From positions 1 to 20,155 of the forward strand of contig JAFLRW010000011.1 of the NCBI GenBank assembly GCA_022511285.1: a stretch of DNA of 20,155 bases, written 5' to 3'. Shown here piece after piece: positions 1-6,341 of this stretch; the first letter of the stretch is position 1; every line of letters starts with the position of its first letter. Position numbers and translations under genes: made by a program. The stretch comes from Duncaniella sp. Lineage in GTDB: Bacteria; Bacteroidota; Bacteroidia; Bacteroidales; Muribaculaceae. The notes below the pieces were generated by a model. It worked only from the letters and a program-made list of their open reading frames with translations, was not told the origin of the DNA and made no database searches.

Positions 1-1291
1 GTTCCGCCACCTGGAATACACCGATGAGGAGTATGCCGCCGAGCTGCAGAAGATAGAGCGCAAGCTCGTGCCATTCATTAACATCTGCAAGCAGCACCAC
101 ACGGCCGTGCGCATCGGCGTAAACCACGGCTCGCTCTCTGACCGCATAATGAGCCGCTACGGCGACACACCGGAGGGGATGGTCGAGAGTGCCATGGAGT
201 TCCTGCGTGTGTGTGTGGCCAACGACTTCCGCAACGTGGTAATCTCCATCAAAGCCTCCAACGTGGTGGTGATGACTCGCACAGTCCGCCTGATGGCTCA
301 AGCCATGGATGCCGAGGGTATGCACTTCCCGCTTCATCTTGGTGTGACAGAGGCCGGTGATGGAGAGGACGGTCGTATAAAAAGCGCTGTCGGGATAGGC
401 TCTCTATTGCTTGAAGGGCTCGGCGACACAATTCGTGTATCGCTCAGCGAGGACCCCGACTGCGAGATTGCTCCCGCTCGCGCCATACTGAATCATATCG
501 CAGATATCGCGGCCGACAGTTCTCTCGTGCCCGATGGAGAGGCGGAATCTGAGGAGCGTCGCAGGTCGCGCTGGAGCAATAGCCTCACTCGTGTGGAAGG
601 GCTTGACTTCACTGCCGAATCTTTAGAGGCTCCTATTATCGACATCGATCTCGCCCTGACAGCCGCTGACACAGCTTTATCCACTATGCGCAACAATCCC
701 GATGCCGTGATACGCCTCACAGCATCCACTCCCGCAGCCACACTGCTTATGCGCTCGTTTATGAGTGTTGTTCGTGCTGCCGGGCTTGACAATCCCGTGA
801 TTCTGTGGCGCGACTACACGGGGATGGATGCCGATAACACCACTATTGCCGCATCCATCGACTTGGGCTCTCTTCTCCTGGCCGGATATGCCGATGCCAT
901 CCGCATCACCAATCCCGCCATCACTTCCGATCGCCTCAATGCTCTCAGTCTGAACATTCTCCAGGCCACTCGCCAGCGCATCAGCAAGACGGAATATATT
1001 TCTTGCCCCGGGTGCGGCCGCACACTATATGATCTGCAGTCAACCATCCGTGCCATAAAGGAAGTCACCTCCCACCTTAAAGGTCTAAAGATTGGCATCA
1101 TGGGATGCATTGTTAATGGCCCCGGAGAGATGGCTGATGCTGACTACGGGTATGTCGGTGCCGGGCCCGATAGAGTGAGCCTCTACAAGGGGAAAGAGTG
1201 TATAGTCCGCAATATCCCCACCGCTGACGCCATCCCTATGCTCATAGAACTGATTAAGACTAACGGGGACTGGAAAGAACCTGAGAAATGA
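1..1291 (+). CDS. ispG: (E)-4-hydroxy-3-methylbut-2-enyl-diphosphate synthase, 5'-truncated
   Basis: IspG (GcpE) is an iron-sulfur enzyme that reductively converts MEcPP to HMBPP in the cytosolic MEP isoprenoid pathway. The reading frame is open from base 2, so the gene begins upstream of the window and the in-frame GTG at 68 is not its start. The visible part holds the TIM-barrel end (RIGVNHGSLSDRI), then an insertion of about 190 residues, then the C-terminal cluster domain with CPGCGRTLYD and GIMGCIVNGPGE, which carry the three [4Fe-4S] cysteines. An insertion between barrel and cluster domain marks the long form of IspG found in Bacteroidota, Chlamydia and plants. The insertion contains an echo of the barrel (bases 398-442 versus 866-910). 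The stop overlaps the ribD start as ATGA, suggesting translational coupling. Identity is secure. Confidence 0.96.
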   Translation, partial: FRHLEYTDEEYAAELQKIERKLVPFINICKQHHTAVRIGVNHGSLSDRIMSRYGDTPEGMVESAMEFLRVCVANDFRNVVISIKASNVVVMTRTVRLMAQAMDAEGMHFPLHLGVTEAGDGEDGRIKSAVGIGSLLLEGLGDTIRVSLSEDPDCEIAPARAILNHIADIAADSSLVPDGEAESEERRRSRWSNSLTRVEGLDFTAESLEAPIIDIDLALTAADTALSTMRNNPDAVIRLTASTPAATLLMRSFMSVVRAAGLDNPVILWRDYTGMDADNTTIAASIDLGSLLLAGYADAIRITNPAITSDRLNALSLNILQATRQRISKTEYISCPGCGRTLYDLQSTIRAIKEVTSHLKGLKIGIMGCIVNGPGEMADADYGYVGAGPDRVSLYKGKECIVRNIPTADAIPMLIELIKTNGDWKEPEK

Positions 1292-2244
1292 CCCCGGCTC
1301 CCGACGAAATATATATGCGCCGTGCGCTCCGCCTTGCCCGCCACGGGGAGCTTGATGCTTCCCCCAACCCTATGGTAGGAGCTGTGATTGTGACGCCCGA
1401 AGGCAGAATCATCGGCGAGGGGTGGCATCGCAAGTATGGCGAAGGGCATGCCGAGGTCAATGCCATTGCTTCTGTCAGCGATGAATCGTTGCTCCGCGAA
1501 TGCACCATGTATGTGACACTCGAACCTTGTTCGCATTACGGAAAGACTCCCCCTTGCGCCGAACTGATTATACGCAAAAGGATTCCGCGTGTGGTGATAG
1601 GGACTGCCGATCCTTTTGCCAAGGTGTCAGGCCGAGGCATCGCAATGCTGCGTGATGCAGGTGTGGACGTCACGGTGGGAATGCTGCAAGATGAGTGTTT
1701 GGAGCTCAACAGCAAATTCTTTACAGCCCATACTCTACACAGGCCATACATCACCTTGAAATGGGCCGAGAGCGCCGACCGATATATTGACGGAAAAATC
1801 TCCACGCCACTCACATCGGTTGAAGTCCATCGCCTGCGAGCGCTCCACGACGCCATCCTTGTTGGAAGCAACACTTGGCTTGCCGACCGCCCGGCACTGA
1901 CCGTCCGTCACTATGCCGGACACTCGCCTCAACGTGTGGTGCTTGATCGCAGAGGTCGGCTGTATGGCAGGCAGGAGTGTGATGACATCATTATTCTCAG
2001 CTCCTACACTTCTCTGACCGAGGCTATGACCCTCTTGTATGAGCGAAATATCACCTCAGTGCTTGTTGAGGGCGGTGCCCGTGTGCTCGAGGCATTCCTT
2101 CGAGAACATCTTTTTGACACCATCCGCATTGAACGCTCTGCCGGCAGGATTTGTGGCAATATCAAGGCTCCTGAATTGCCTTCTGCTCTTAAAGTGACTT
2201 CTATGCGCATCGTGGACAACAATCAAATTATCACCCTGCAATGA
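1288..2244 (+). CDS. ribD: Bifunctional riboflavin biosynthesis deaminase/reductase RibD
   Basis: RibD carries out two successive steps of riboflavin synthesis: deamination of the pyrimidine product of GTP cyclohydrolase II, then NADPH-dependent reduction of its ribosyl side chain. The protein has 318 residues. The N-terminal cytidine-deaminase-like domain (about 1-145) shows the zinc site HAEVNAI (H54, E56) and PCSHYGKTPPC (C81, C90). The C-terminal DHFR-like reductase domain (about 153-318) has KWAESADRYIDG, LHDAILVGSNTWLADRPALTVR-type sequence and LVEGGARVLEAFL. It is shorter than the 367-residue E. coli enzyme but both domains are present. The ATG lies inside the ispG stop (ATGA), and the gene ends in ATGA with the acetyltransferase, so the three are probably one transcript. 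No other rib gene is visible here. Confidence 0.95.
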   Translation: MTPAPDEIYMRRALRLARHGELDASPNPMVGAVIVTPEGRIIGEGWHRKYGEGHAEVNAIASVSDESLLRECTMYVTLEPCSHYGKTPPCAELIIRKRIPRVVIGTADPFAKVSGRGIAMLRDAGVDVTVGMLQDECLELNSKFFTAHTLHRPYITLKWAESADRYIDGKISTPLTSVEVHRLRALHDAILVGSNTWLADRPALTVRHYAGHSPQRVVLDRRGRLYGRQECDDIIILSSYTSLTEAMTLLYERNITSVLVEGGARVLEAFLREHLFDTIRIERSAGRICGNIKAPELPSALKVTSMRIVDNNQIITLQ

Positions 2245-2813
2245 TTATCCGAGAAGCCACTCCCGCCGATGCTCGCCTGATAGGACTTAGCATCACCACT
2301 GCCATCGGCGACGATATCACCGACTCCCTTGCCGCTCCTGACCACTCGCGCGAAGATGTCGTGGAGCTATTTGCAACCCTTGCTCGCCTTGACGATACAC
2401 AATATAGCTATCGTAACACTCTCGTGGTGTGCGACGATGACGGCACCCCGGCAGGAGTAGCCATTGCCTATGATGGAGCCTGCCTTCACGAGATGCGACA
2501 ACACTTCTTTGAGGCTGCGTTAAAGATGCTCGGCAAGGATATGACCGGAGTCGATGACGAATGCACCCCCGACGAGTTCTACCTCGACACTTTAGCCGTG
2601 GTCCCCGACCGTCGCGGACGAGGATATGCTCAGGCGCTTATCTCCGCGACTGCCGAACGGGCACACAAAAGCGGCAAACCGCTCGGGCTCCTCGTGGAAA
2701 AGGAAAACCGGCCTGCTCGCCGCCTGTATGAAAAATGTGGGTTTAAGTTTTATGACGAACGCCCTTTTGCATTCGTTATGATGGACCACCTACGGCTCAC
2801 CGCCGCTCGATAA
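2241..2813 (+). CDS. GNAT family N-acetyltransferase
   Basis: This 190-residue protein is a single-domain GNAT acetyltransferase, expected to move an acetyl group from acetyl-CoA to an unknown amine. The acetyl-CoA-binding motif A is clear at residues 115-133 (LDTLAVVPDRRGRGYA, with the R/Q-x-x-G-x-G/A loop as RRGRGYA). Motif B follows as ENRPARRLYEKCGFKFYDE at about 155-173. The middle segment (about 80-112) is longer than in minimal GNATs. It starts on the ATGA that ends ribD, so it is probably cotranscribed with ispG and ribD, but nothing in the sequence ties it to isoprenoid or flavin metabolism. It ends 5 bp before the convergent cysK stop, and no intrinsic terminator is visible between them. 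Family assignment is firm; substrate unknown. Confidence 0.9.
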   Translation: MIIREATPADARLIGLSITTAIGDDITDSLAAPDHSREDVVELFATLARLDDTQYSYRNTLVVCDDDGTPAGVAIAYDGACLHEMRQHFFEAALKMLGKDMTGVDDECTPDEFYLDTLAVVPDRRGRGYAQALISATAERAHKSGKPLGLLVEKENRPARRLYEKCGFKFYDERPFAFVMMDHLRLTAAR

Positions 2814-2818
2814 TCACT

Positions 2819-3754
2819 CTATTCAGCAGCAAAAAGCGGGGTGGAAAGGTAACGTTCACCGGTGTCGGGCAGCAGTGCAATAATTGTCTTTCCCTCATAC
2901 TCAGGCAGCTTTGCCATCGAAAGAGCTGCAAAGAACGCTGCGCCGGCCGACACTCCGGCAAGCACTCCCTCACGAGATGCCAATGCCCGGGCTCCACTCA
3001 CGGCATCGCTATAGTCCACTCGCACTATCTCATCCACAACATCTGCATCATAATTAGACGGAACAAAACCCGCACCGATTCCTTGAATCTTGTGCGGTCC
3101 GGGAGTCCCGCCTGACAGCACCGGCGAGTCTGAGGGCTCCACCGCCACTATCTTGACCGTCGGCTTCTCCTCTTTGAGCGCTCTACCCACACCCGAGAGT
3201 GTGCCACCTGTGCCTACTCCGGCCACAAAGACATCTACAATCCCATCCGTATCATCCAGAATCTCACGGGCAGTGGTGGCTGAATGAACGGCAGGATTGG
3301 CAGGATTGTCAAACTGCATAGGCATCCAGGCTCCCGGGGTTGACTCCACTATCTCCCTGGCCTTAGCTATGGCGCCTTTCATACCCGCGGCCCCCGGGGT
3401 CAACACCAATTCAGCGCCTAATGCACTCAACAAATCACGGCGTTCACGGCTCATCGTGTCAGGCATAGTCAAAATCATCTTATAGCCCTTCACAGCAGCC
3501 ACCCAAGCCAACCCGATACCGGTGTTTCCACTCGTAGGCTCCACAATCAGCGCCCCGGGCACAAGCAGTCCGCGGCTTTCAGCATCCTCAATCATAGCAT
3601 AAGCTATGCGGTCTTTCACACTTCCGCCCGGATTGAAAGATTCTATTTTGACAAGCAGACGAGCTTTGAGTTCCTCAGCCGCTGCGATTCTTTTCACCTC
3701 GAGAAGAGGAGTTTTACCTATCAGCTCGGTGAGCGATGTATAGATTTTCGACAT
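2819..3754 (-). CDS. cysK: Cysteine synthase A (O-acetylserine sulfhydrylase)
   Basis: This PLP enzyme makes cysteine from O-acetylserine and sulfide in the cytosol. The 311-residue product is of normal length. The PLP-binding lysine is K47 in SFNPGGSVKDRIAYAMI. The substrate loop is EPTSGNTGIGLA (72-83), the phosphate-binding loop is GVGTGGTLSGVG (179-190), and the C-terminal motif is PDTGERYLST. GGTPGPHKIQGIGAGFVPS (215-233) fits CysK-type enzymes better than cystathionine beta-synthases. The start is the ATG at 3754, with A-rich sequence and no Shine-Dalgarno ahead. The SGNH hydrolase gene ends 42 bp upstream on the same strand. I see no TAnnTTTG promoter in that gap, so cysK is probably read through from it. 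No serine acetyltransferase gene is in the window. Confidence 0.96.
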   Translation of the reverse strand: MSKIYTSLTELIGKTPLLEVKRIAAAEELKARLLVKIESFNPGGSVKDRIAYAMIEDAESRGLLVPGALIVEPTSGNTGIGLAWVAAVKGYKMILTMPDTMSRERRDLLSALGAELVLTPGAAGMKGAIAKAREIVESTPGAWMPMQFDNPANPAVHSATTAREILDDTDGIVDVFVAGVGTGGTLSGVGRALKEEKPTVKIVAVEPSDSPVLSGGTPGPHKIQGIGAGFVPSNYDADVVDEIVRVDYSDAVSGARALASREGVLAGVSAGAAFFAALSMAKLPEYEGKTIIALLPDTGERYLSTPLFAAE

Positions 3755-3796
3755 AATCTGGTTTTTAATTCGTTTATGTATTATGTATTAAGTGTG

Positions 3797-4474
3797 TTAA
3801 TGACTTATCATCATCCCTACTTGTCGCGCTATCGCCTCCATGCCTTTTACGGAGGGGTGGCCACTCTTCTTGTCAATGTCGCGAAGATGAATCACCCTCA
3901 CTTGGTAGTGATGGCATACAGTCTGCACTGATTCATTAATCTCCGGCGACAGCTCTGTATTAAGTATAAAATAAACCTTAGCATCAGGATAGAGACGTTG
4001 GAGCCCGTCGAGCATATATGACATAGCCGGACGGAAGGAATAAAGTTCTTCATCGGTCCAACCCTCATATGTATAATCCCCCATCGGGACACCGGCCCAG
4101 GAATCGTTCGTACCGCCAAAGACAAGAATTATATCCGGCTCCCCGAGATGGTCCATACGGGTGATAAATGCGCGGTCCGAATAATCCGCACCCTCATAAC
4201 CGGTGCGACAGATAGTGGAACCAGAATAAGAATTATTGACGCCCAATTGATAAGGAGCCTGCGGAGCTGTAAGAAGCCCCCACCAGGTCTGCTGAACACT
4301 ATCCACATCCGTGCGAGGCAAACGGGGCAAACGATACCACACTAAATTAGTATCAGGCTCAACATAACCTTGAAAGGTGGAATACGAATCGCCTAAGATT
4401 GAAATCACCTTCTTATCTGCATAACAGCACGCCACTGCAAGCAGCAATAATGCGAATAGAACTATCTTTTTCAT
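3797..4474 (-). CDS. Exported SGNH/GDSL-family hydrolase
   Basis: This 225-residue protein is a predicted secreted or periplasmic esterase/lipase-like hydrolase. Residues 1-19 form a signal peptide (basic MKK, hydrophobic LFALLLLAVA); signal peptidase I could cut after CCYA. A lipoprotein reading at AVAC is possible but fits the lipobox poorly. SGNH landmarks follow: block I ISILGDSYS with nucleophile S30, a Gly/Asn-containing block II around VNNSYSGST (79-87), block III GGTNDSW (120-126), and block V GHPSVKG with H206. The acidic residue normally three before that histidine is K203; D201 is the nearest acid. It lies upstream of cysK in the same direction and is divergent from porV. A promoter sits directly at its start codon. 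Substrate is unknown; carbohydrate or lipid esterase are both possible. Confidence 0.88.
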   Translation of the reverse strand: MKKIVLFALLLLAVACCYADKKVISILGDSYSTFQGYVEPDTNLVWYRLPRLPRTDVDSVQQTWWGLLTAPQAPYQLGVNNSYSGSTICRTGYEGADYSDRAFITRMDHLGEPDIILVFGGTNDSWAGVPMGDYTYEGWTDEELYSFRPAMSYMLDGLQRLYPDAKVYFILNTELSPEINESVQTVCHHYQVRVIHLRDIDKKSGHPSVKGMEAIARQVGMMISH

Positions 4475-4478
4475 TCAG

Positions 4479-4506
4479 CAAAAGTAATAAAGTTTTCTGA
4501 AAACAA
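4479..4506 (-). promoter_or_regulatory. Bacteroidota-type promoter of the SGNH hydrolase/cysK unit
   Basis: Read on the minus strand, TACTTTTG (4486-4479) matches the -7 consensus TAnnTTTG, and TTG (4506-4504) is 17 bp upstream as the -33 element. The spacer is short compared with about 20 bp in the textbook case. The -7 element ends only 4 bp before the ATG at 4474, so a transcript started here would have almost no leader. Confidence 0.6.
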
Positions 4507-4542
4507 CCGCAAAAAGTAATATAATTTTCTAATAGCAACCGC
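4481..4542. repeat. Two tandem 30-bp repeats in the divergent hydrolase/porV promoter region
   Basis: Unit 1 is 4481-4510 and unit 2 is 4513-4542, a period of 32 bp. Both begin AAAGTAAT, contain TTTTCT and end CAACCGC. I count 25 identical positions of 30. Unit 1 carries the -7 and -33 elements of the minus-strand promoter. In unit 2 the matching element is TACTTTTTG, one base longer than the consensus, with its own upstream TTG. It looks like a duplicated promoter unit. Confidence 0.75.
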
Positions 4543-4582
4543 AGGGTCATTGAGAGATAACTGATAATTTCCACCTATGCAG

Positions 4583-4594
4583 TGCAATATTGCA
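4583..4594. promoter_or_regulatory. Perfect 12-bp palindrome upstream of porV
   Basis: TGCAATATTGCA reads the same on both strands and lies 43 bp before the porV ATG at 4638, outside any gene. A symmetric site here could bind a dimeric regulator. It is short and AT-rich at its centre, so chance cannot be excluded. No exact TAnnTTTG promoter is visible for porV; TATATTTT at 4618-4625 is one base off but lacks a well-spaced upstream TTTG. Confidence 0.35.
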
Positions 4595-4637
4595 AGAGAT
4601 TTTGAGTTATATAAGAGTATATTTTTCCATTCTTGAA

Positions 4638-5837
4638 ATGAAATTTACTGTCAAAATACTAACTGCATTGCTGCTGTCAGGAATAATCACCGAAGCGGCT
4701 TATGCCCAGAGCAAAGACGATTTCAATCCTATCAACACAGGAGTAACCTCACTCGGCATAGCCCCGGATGCCCGCGGCGCCTCTATGGGCGACCTCGGTG
4801 CAGCCACTGAGCCTGACGCTTATTCCCAATTTTGGAATCCGTCGAAATATGCTTTTGCCTACAGTCGAGGAGCCGTGTCGCTCAGCTACACACCCTGGCT
4901 CCGCAAACTTGTCAATGACATCTTCCTTGCCGACCTTTCAGGCTACTGGAAGTTAGGGTCTGAGGACAATCAAGCCATCTCGGCTTCGCTGCGCTACTTC
5001 TCGCTCGGCGAGGTGGTCACAGATACGGCCGGCGACACGGGCGGACAAACGCTTAGCCCTTACGAAATGGCGTTTGACTTGGGATACTCACGCAAACTCT
5101 CTGAAAAATTTTCTATGGGCGTCGTGTTCCGCTACATCTACTCCGACCTTGGATTCTCTGAGTCATACGCCGGCGACAATTCAACCGGAGCATCAGCCTT
5201 CTCGGCCGATATTTCAGGTTTTTACACCACTTATCCTATGGTGGGACGCAATGAATGTCAGTGGTCGTGGGGCTTCAACATTTCAAATATCGGTTCGAAG
5301 GTCAACTATAATCACGGCGACAATCCCGCGTTCCTCCCCACCAACCTGCGTTTAGGCACATCATTCACTTTCCCGCTGGCCGATTATCACAATATGTCGG
5401 TCAATCTTGACTTAAATAAGCTGCTTGTGCCGGCAATGCCCCGACGTGTTGACTTCGAAGATACTACAGAGGGCGAACTCGACTATGTCAAGGCTTATGA
5501 GGACTGGCAAAACATGTCGTCAATCACCGGCATATTCAAATCATTTTCGGATGCACTCGGCGGCATAAAAGAAGAGCTGCGTGAGATTTCGTGGTCGGTC
5601 GGAGCCGAATACAACTACAATCAGCAGTTTTTCCTGCGTGCCGGATACTACTATCAACACCCCGCCAAAGGCAATCTGCAGTATTTTGGTCTCGGTGCCG
5701 GATTCGCCCTGAATGTTGTGCGCCTTGACGCCTCCTATATGTTGGCAACGGCACAGACATCGCCACTGGACCAGACATTGCGCTTTTCCCTCACCTTCGA
5801 TATGGACGGTATTAGAGAGATTTTCGGCAAGAAATAA
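4638..5837 (+). CDS. porV: Type IX secretion system outer-membrane protein PorV (LptO)
   Basis: PorV is an outer-membrane beta-barrel of the FadL-like PorV/PorQ family. It takes type IX cargo from the SprA translocon and presents it to the PorU sortase for surface attachment. I place the start at the ATG at 4638 because it gives a clean signal peptide (MKFTVKILTALLLSG, cut after AYA at residue 23); the upstream in-frame TTG at 4590 adds an unrelated leader. The mature protein opens with the family signature NPINTGVTSLGIAPDARG (30-47), followed by MGDLGAAT, SQFWNPSKY and SLSYTPWLRKLVND, which closely resemble Porphyromonas PorV. The 399-residue length and the final phenylalanine-rich barrel strand (LRFSLTFDMD) fit. 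ispF follows after 21 bp; from memory, a porV-ispF pairing also occurs in P. gingivalis. No other type IX component or obvious cargo gene is in the window. Confidence 0.92.
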   Translation: MKFTVKILTALLLSGIITEAAYAQSKDDFNPINTGVTSLGIAPDARGASMGDLGAATEPDAYSQFWNPSKYAFAYSRGAVSLSYTPWLRKLVNDIFLADLSGYWKLGSEDNQAISASLRYFSLGEVVTDTAGDTGGQTLSPYEMAFDLGYSRKLSEKFSMGVVFRYIYSDLGFSESYAGDNSTGASAFSADISGFYTTYPMVGRNECQWSWGFNISNIGSKVNYNHGDNPAFLPTNLRLGTSFTFPLADYHNMSVNLDLNKLLVPAMPRRVDFEDTTEGELDYVKAYEDWQNMSSITGIFKSFSDALGGIKEELREISWSVGAEYNYNQQFFLRAGYYYQHPAKGNLQYFGLGAGFALNVVRLDASYMLATAQTSPLDQTLRFSLTFDMDGIREIFGKK

Positions 5838-5858
5838 GAATCCTATTTTTTACTCGCA

Positions 5859-6341
5859 ATGGGAATAGTCAGAACAGGATTAGGCTATGATGTCCACAAA
5901 TTAGTGGAAGGACGCGATTTGATACTTTGTGGCGAGAAGATTGAATATGACCGCGGCCTGTTGGGCCACAGCGACGCCGATGTAGCCCTTCATGCCCTTG
6001 CCGATGCTCTGCTTGGAGCTGTTGCACTGCGCGACATCGGCTACCATTTTCCCGACACAGACCCTCGCTACAAAGGCGCCGACTCAAGGATGCTGCTGCG
6101 CGAAGTGGCTCGATTAGTGAGCGAAAAAGCCACAATCAATAATATTGATGTGACCATCATAGCACAGCGTCCAAAACTGCTCAACCACATCCCTGCCATG
6201 ATTGCCAACATCGCCGCTGACCTTTCCATCCCGGCCGGGAGAGTATCTGTCAAAGCCACCACCACTGAACATCTCGGATTTGAAGGCCGCGGCGAAGGAA
6301 TCTCTGCAATGGCCATCGCCACCGTCACTGAACTGCAATGA
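5859..6341 (+). CDS. ispF: 2-C-methyl-D-erythritol 2,4-cyclodiphosphate synthase
   Basis: IspF cyclises CDP-methylerythritol 2-phosphate to MEcPP with loss of CMP in the MEP pathway; MEcPP is the substrate of the IspG encoded at the left end of the window. The 160-residue length is standard for this trimeric zinc enzyme. Metal ligands are visible as D11 and H13 in GLGYDVHKL and H45 in LLGHSDADVALHALADALLGA-type sequence. The C-terminal KATTTEHLGFEGRGEGI is also a family signature. The start ATG is 21 bp after porV, and the stop overlaps the next gene as ATGA, so it probably belongs to the porV transcript. The other MEP genes are not present, so the pathway is dispersed. Confidence 0.96.
   Translation: MGIVRTGLGYDVHKLVEGRDLILCGEKIEYDRGLLGHSDADVALHALADALLGAVALRDIGYHFPDTDPRYKGADSRMLLREVARLVSEKATINNIDVTIIAQRPKLLNHIPAMIANIAADLSIPAGRVSVKATTTEHLGFEGRGEGISAMAIATVTELQ

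Noticed and set aside
1183..1536. Minus-strand 117-codon reading frame spanning ispG and ribD
   Set aside because: It crosses two well-supported genes joined by ATGA and shows no protein features.
3755..3796. Independent cysK promoter
   Set aside because: No TAnnTTTG on the minus strand in this gap, only AT-rich sequence with a TATGTAT repeat; readthrough from the hydrolase gene is simpler.
4481..4542. CRISPR-like direct repeats
   Set aside because: Only two imperfect units 32 bp apart with no spacer between them; promoter elements explain them better.
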